Below are positions 7,447-11,470 of a DNA stretch of 11,470 nt, piece after piece. Numbering within the stretch: the stretch's first letter is position 1; each line of letters begins with the position of its first letter. The notes below the pieces were generated by a model. The model was given only the letters and a program-made list of their open reading frames with translations. It was not told the DNA's origin and did not search any database. Source of the DNA: Euperipatoides rowelli (taxonomy: Eukaryota > Onychophora > Udeonychophora > Euonychophora > Peripatopsidae); the NCBI GenBank assembly GCA_003024985.2, contig PXIH01S0016349.1; one strand, written 5' to 3'. A program made the position numbers and the translations under genes.

Positions 7447-7473
7447 TAGGTTTTAGGAATCATCTAAAACCTA
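7447..7473. repeat. 10-bp perfect inverted repeat
   Basis: TAGGTTTTAG (7447-7456) and CTAAAACCTA (7464-7473) are separated by GAATCAT. A small stem-loop, possibly the inner part of a transposon end; no role is shown. Confidence 0.8.
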
Positions 7474-7523
7474 TTTTAATTACAGTCGAACATTCAAACG
7501 TCCATTCATCTTTTAGAGCAGAA

Positions 7524-7703
7524 TTAATCCTCTTCCATTCTTATTGAGGGAGAATTTGCATACATTATTATTTTGCATTTACAATGGTGCATGCAGATTC
7601 TTTGATTGTGCTTTCGCGGCAGGCTCTTGATTTCCAATTCTCTGTTAGCTTTTCTAGTGTCACTTTCTCCTAGACCAGGAAGAGGTGGTTCAAATTGTTT
7701 TCT
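7524..7703 (-). pseudogene. Protein remnant of unknown, probably transposon, origin
   Basis: The minus strand is open for 59 codons between a stop at 7704-7706 and a stop at 7524-7526. It begins QFEPPLPGLGESDTRKANRE and continues with a basic part including LPRKHNQRIC and KCKIIMYANS. The PLPGLGESDT start followed by a charged helix and a Lys/Arg-rich segment resembles N-terminal regions I associate with repetitive transposon-linked proteins of invertebrates, but I cannot name the family. No start codon is assigned. It may belong with the GC-rich island at 7172-7410 as one decayed minus-strand element. It sits antisense to the host gene. Confidence 0.35.
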
Positions 7704-8289
7704 CTAAACTTTCAGTTAACTCTCTTAACTCTTTATGGGCTATACTTAACCCTTAGGTTATTGTTGTAAGCCATACTTTGCTAATGTATGTTTTCACTAA
7801 CTTGAAGATATTTTTATAAATTCTTTGTCATAGTCAACTGACCCCTTCCTTAACTGGTTTTCCTGTGTTTTTTTATGGATATTTGTGTGCAGAGAGAGCA
7901 ACTCATTTGCACTATTACAACAATAATTTTATAAAATGACCTTATTAAAATTATAATAATTAGATTTTAAAAAGCTATCTGATTCCTATACATTTATTAT
8001 AATTTTTGATACTTTAAATGTAACAGTTATGTAATGAAATGTAATATTTCTTGGAAAAAAACAAAGATTAATGAAAATAAATTGCTATGACCATTAAAGA
8101 TGTCATCGTACAAAGTGTCACATACTGTAATGACTGAAATATTGGTCATATGAAGTTAAGTGGTTAACTTATAAAATATTGCCACATAACATAATCAGTC
8201 TCCCATAATATTAAACTAAATTTCAAAGTATATTATCATGTAGGGTTGTTAGCTTTTAAAAACCAGACCGGGGACAGCTTAGACGCTCC
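7704..8289. other. Intron sequence, nothing recognised
   Basis: AT-rich with no open frame. GGTTCAAATTG at 7688-7698 just before it resembles a tRNA B box, but no tRNA fold surrounds it. Confidence 0.55.
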
Positions 8290-9298
8290 ACTTCTGCAGA
8301 CTTCTATGAGGTTATTCTATGACTTAGAAGAAATATTGGCAAAGTTTATAAATCTTTGTGATAAAAATAAACTAATAATTAACTGTGAAAAACTAATATC
8401 ATGATTATCTTAATCATGATTATTTTATTAAAGGTATTAAGATAAAAAAAGAAAATTGTATAAAGGATCTAGGCATATATTATGATACAAATATGAAATT
8501 TGAAAGACGTTTTAATGAAATTAATTCAAGAATAAAAAGTGTGTTCGGTTTCGTCCGAAATAATCTGAGATGCCTTGATATAAAAGCTTTCAAACTGGTT
8601 TATAATTATTATACGGTATACTGTATAACCCATTTTAGATTACGGGTCTACAATTATATTATAGCCTATAAAGAAATTACAGTGATTAATAAATTAGACA
8701 AAACATTTAGTTTTATGTCAAAGAGAATAAGAGGACTTAAAAATTTGAAATATGAAAATAGATTAAAAAAATTAAACTTATTAAAACCAAGTCAGAAATT
8801 TTTAAAAAATGATTTAGTTTTTATAAAGAAATTATTTTAAAAAGGAATAATAATAAATACTTTATTCTCAATAATATAAAAAATATAAGAAAACATACAG
8901 TAATTATCAAATAATAAATTTTTACAGTAAGAATACTATTCTGTTTAGATCAGTTTTCAGAAGATCTACTATGTATTGGAATAGATTTGAGTTTATAGTG
9001 TTCAAAAAAGAAATAGATGAATATATAAAGAATGATTGTAAAAAAGTGAAAATTTTAATGTGTAAAGTATGAAATAACAAAGTATTTGCTCAATATTGCT
9101 GTAGTTTTTTGTTTCTTTGCTTTATTGTTATTTTTATTGTTTTTGTGTTTAAATTTGTGCACTTCATAGATTGAATTCAGGGTTTACAATGCATGTGTTA
9201 TGTATAGTAAATTATATAAATGTATCATGTTTTAAGAATTTCAAAGCCACTGTATAAGTGTAAGCTTCAACTTTGAATTAATAAATAATAATAATGAT
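8290..9298 (+). pseudogene. LINE remnant: 3' half of RT, C-terminal domain and 3'UTR
   Basis: Several frames together show the end of a Jockey/CR1-like LINE ORF2. At 8321-8404 the frame reads DLEEILAKFINLCDKNKLII, the segment after the YxDD motif. A second frame, open from 8397 to a stop at 8838-8840, holds KDLGIYYDTNMKFERRFNEI (the usual DLG step), SRIKSVFGFVRNN and YENRLKKLNLLKPSQKFLKN (the usual Y..RL..L.L.SL segment). A third piece, 8875-9072, has FRRSTMYWNRF and ends at TGA. The frame breaks show a dead copy. The non-coding rest is a 3'UTR ending in TAATAAATAATAATAATGAT at about 9279-9298, a microsatellite-like tail. It lies in sense orientation in the host intron. The 5' part is missing, as in typical 5'-truncated insertions. 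No clear target duplication is seen. Confidence 0.85.
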
Positions 9299-10399
9299 GG
9301 GTTCTGGCATTTTTAATTATTGTGAGAGCAATTGTTTCTTGTTAACCAGTTTCCAATAATTATTATACTTGCCTGGTTACATTATTTCTGTATTGTCTCT
9401 AAAATAAAAAGATTGGTTAGATTAAATTTAACCTAACTGGAAATATAAATAAAAGTGAAAAAAAAAATTAACAATTTAAAGGTCAAATGTAACAGATTTT
9501 TTAAACAAAAAATTTATTGATTTTCAAAGATAATTACTAAAAAAAAAAAAAATTCCACTGGAAAAAAAATTTGAAAATGCATTAAAAAAAAAAGTAATTT
9601 AAAGATAAAATTAAGACTATTGCTATCCTCAGTCTGAGATTACAACTTGAAACTTTCACATTTTTTTGGGTTTGAGATTAATTTGATGATGAAACAGTTT
9701 CTACAGCTGTTTTCTTTGTAATGATTTAACATGTAAATAGAGGTATATTCAACTTGTATTAAAGGTAATTTGATTTAAAAATAAATAAAAAAACAAATTG
9801 GGCCATCTTAGAACAAAGGATGAATTTGATTATGATTGTTTACAAGTATTTAAATCCATAGGATTTCCAGCTTTAAGCTGTCAAAAATAGCAAATATTCT
9901 ATAGTTAAGTATAACAAGCTGTATTCATTTCTAAACTATGACATCACAAAATATCTCCCATGGTGTATACAGTGGACAATGTTTTAAGGGGGAGGAGCTA
10001 AAGACAATTATTTTAAAAGTTGAATTGTAAATAACTTTTTTTTTTTAATTGTTCTAGTGGATATTTTTTATCCTATTTGTTAATGTTTTTTGTTATTTGT
10101 TAACAATATATATTACTCATTAATTGGCATTTTAAAACTTCTATTTATATTAGATTTTGCTGCATAAATTTTCACAAAATTGTAAAATTTAGCACGTTGA
10201 TTTAAAGTTAAGAGTAATTAAAAGTTCAGCTCAGATCAAGTCCACTTATATTCCTGATATCATGTCATTTGGCTGCTATACCTGAAATTATCCACTTTAC
10301 AAAGGTGTTTGATGGTGATACACTCATGACAAATTGAACTAAGCAAAAGCTCATAACAAACATACACTAATTCTTTGTGTATGTGAAATATCATGCCAT
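9299..10399. other. Intron sequence, no gene seen
   Basis: AT-rich with A- and T-runs (for example around 9540-9595 and 10036-10047). No open frame, RNA gene or terminal repeat that I can support. Confidence 0.55.
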
Positions 10400-10407
10400 C
10401 TGCATCA

Positions 10408-10987
10408 CAAGGATGGGCAAAATACTAAAACAACAAAGTATGTGAAAAATACAATTAAAAAAAAACACACTCCCAAAAATGTATCAGAAATATACAATAC
10501 ATTCAAAACTAAAGTATATAAAATATAAAATACTTTTGTATTTTCAATCTTCTTGAAATACCAAATAATTTTTTTTTTAATAAAGCCCATACTGTATATC
10601 AAAAAAAATAATAATTTGGTATATGTCAATTTTTTTTAGGTTACAGAATTAAAATACTAATCGGCAATTTTTGGTTTTTACTTTTTAAAACTAACGTGAA
10701 AGTATATAGTCATTTATGTGATGCGGTTTTTTGCAAAATTAATTTTCAAAATTATAATTGAAATTTATGTGACTTGAATATTTTTTGTGCATAGATCTCC
10801 TTGCCAACTTCAAGTTTTGTAAATTTGAATTTTCAGTGAAATTATTTTTTAAAAAGTTTTGCTATCGCACTTTCTTCCTTTTTGCAAATACAGTAAGTGT
10901 AATGACGCAAATGGCAAGTGTACTGTTAATTAAAAATTAGAGTATGTGTATTTGAAATACTAGTATTTTCAATACTGCTCAACCCTG
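10408..10987. mobile_element. Probable old non-autonomous hAT element, 580 bp
   Basis: The left end CAAGGATGGGCAAAATAC and the right end read backwards, CAGGGTTGAGCAGTATTG, agree at most of the first 13 positions and fit hAT termini. The flanking 8-mers CTGCATCA (10400-10407) and CACCATCA (10988-10995) match at six of eight positions, as expected for an aged target duplication. The interior is rich in AAAATAC/GTATTTT palindromes: 10527-10544, and the perfect 14-mer AAATACTAGTATTT at 10955-10968. Non-coding; methionine-started frames here are low-complexity. The repeats are weaker than in the other two hAT insertions. Confidence 0.6.
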
Positions 10988-11156
10988 CACCATCATTACA
11001 TGATGTTTGACATCCTAAAGCTGATGGCGGGGATTAGTTCCTTCCCCAGTATTTTTTGACATGGGACATAGTTTGAAAATTGAGGACAATCCTCGCTAAA
11101 CGGCGTTGGGTGGCAATACTATAAACATAATCATTGATAATCCATTCCCCATATTA

Positions 11157-11196
11157 ACTTTTCCCTGCAATGTGTAAATACATTGCAGGGAAAAGT
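11157..11196. repeat. Perfect 17-bp hairpin in the intron near the acceptor
   Basis: Arms 11157-11173 (ACTTTTCCCTGCAATGT) and 11180-11196 are exact reverse complements around the loop GTAAAT. The stem is far longer than expected by chance and ends 90 bases before the exon 2 acceptor. It is short for a microRNA precursor, though AT-rich flanks could extend it imperfectly. Alternatives are a tiny foldback transposon remnant or a structure affecting splicing. Confidence 0.9.
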
Positions 11197-11286
11197 AAAC
11201 ACTATGAGTTGCTTCTTCCCTAGGTGTGTAACTTATTTCATATGTGAACCTGGATGTATTGTAAATAGCTATTTTTGTCATTTCAG

Positions 11287-11399
11287 GTTGAAATGTTTGC
11301 TGTGATTGCAGCTAAATTTAATGATGAAAGTGATATCTTATTGAATGAGATGATCAATATACAAAAACAATTATTCACAGAACTTGGTTTACATTTCAG
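11287..11399 (+). CDS. SARS2: Mitochondrial-type seryl-tRNA synthetase, second coding exon
   Basis: It is joined in phase 0 to 4075-5007 by the acceptor TTTCAG. It reads VEMFAVIAAKFNDESDILLN and then EMINIQKQLFTELGLHFR. The VEMF completes motif 2, and its Glu (residue 313) is the position that contacts the serine moiety in this family. ELGLHFR is the usual segment that follows in mitochondrial members. The exon ends in phase 2 at AG|GTAATT (11399/11400). The combined visible protein is 348 complete codons, against roughly 450-520 residues for full-length relatives. Motif 3 and the C-terminus must lie in later exons outside the window. No stop interrupts the exon. Confidence 0.9.
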
Positions 11400-11470
11400 G
11401 TAATTTAATTTATTTTTTTTAGTGTAAATAAGTTCTTATAATTTGATTTTTTTAGTCACTGTTTGAATTT
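11400..11470 (+). other. Start of the next intron
   Basis: It begins with the donor GTAATTTA and is AT-rich to the window end. Reading through would give an immediate in-frame stop (TAA at 11401-11403). Confidence 0.8.

Larger units (their letters stand above)
5008..11286 (+). other. Synthetase intron, phase 0, 6,279 bases
   Basis: It begins GTAATT after AAG and ends with TTTTTGTCATTTCAG before GTT GAA ATG, so both sites fit the GT-AG consensus. The intron splits motif 2 between the Lys of FTK and the Val-Glu of VEMF, in phase 0. Reading into it adds Val-Ile and a stop (5014-5016). It contains at least three hAT-type elements, a LINE remnant, two protein remnants and several hairpins, which explain perhaps half its length. 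Confidence 0.92.

Noticed and set aside
7688-7698. GGTTCAAATTG, tRNA B-box-like
   Set aside because: No matching A box or cloverleaf pairing at the right distance, and it lies in a minus-strand protein remnant.
10405-10629. Minus-strand hydrophobic open frame that looks like a membrane peptide
   Set aside because: It is translated AT-rich hAT-like sequence. Phe, Leu and Ile come from T-runs, and nothing supports expression.
11096-11281. Minus-strand 61-codon open frame
   Set aside because: Covers the perfect hairpin and the intron end, with no recognisable protein.
1-11470. CRISPR array, bacterial operon, Shine-Dalgarno sites or defence system
   Set aside because: No regularly spaced repeats or bacterial-type gene clusters. 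Introns, LINEs, hAT elements and a mitochondrial presequence indicate a eukaryotic nuclear genome.

Overview
The window looks like a piece of an AT-rich animal nuclear genome, most likely an arthropod or other invertebrate. It holds one recognisable host gene, split by a long spliceosomal intron, and a dense set of decayed transposable elements. There is no bacterial-style gene packing, and a 3-N assembly gap lies at 2410-2412. The species cannot be named from the sequence.

Host gene: exon 4075-5007 (+) encodes a mitochondrial presequence, the helical N-terminal domain and most of the catalytic core of a mitochondrial-type seryl-tRNA synthetase (SARS2 family). A 6,279-base intron (5008-11286) interrupts motif 2. 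The next exon (11287-11399) completes motif 2 and continues the family match. The rest of the catalytic domain, including motif 3, lies beyond the window. The region before the gene (about 3377-4074) has no other gene; a possible 5'UTR splice acceptor ends at 4027.

Left third (1-3376): this is a junkyard of retroelements. Minus-strand LINE remnants lie at 1-275 and 1821-2409, and the two share an exact 58-base overlap. A Ty3/Gypsy pol tail (integrase C-terminal part) at about 415-1037 is followed by a purine tract and LTR sequence (1038-1205), and a second LTR-like copy sits at 3213-3376. Two 106-base direct repeats (1715-1820 and 2554-2659, 97/106 identical, no indels) bracket an inverted LINE fragment plus a sense-oriented LINE-like 3' tail. 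This arrangement resembles a twin-primed insertion with an unusually long target duplication, or else an assembly problem.

Intron (5008-11286): it hosts two non-autonomous hAT elements with perfect 8-base target duplications (5190-5889 and 6231-6525). A third, older hAT-like element (10408-10987) has an imperfect duplication. There is also a frameshifted 3' half of a LINE (about 8290-9298, +), a GC-rich island with possible gag-like coding remnants (7172-7364, +), a minus-strand protein remnant (7524-7703), and a perfect 17-bp hairpin 90 bases before the exon 2 acceptor.

I do not see a new multi-gene system. The points most worth checking are the LINE/106-base-repeat/gap structure, the identity of the synthetase (catalytic enzyme or SLIMP-like paralogue) with its short motif 2 loop, and the three hAT insertions and hairpin inside one intron.
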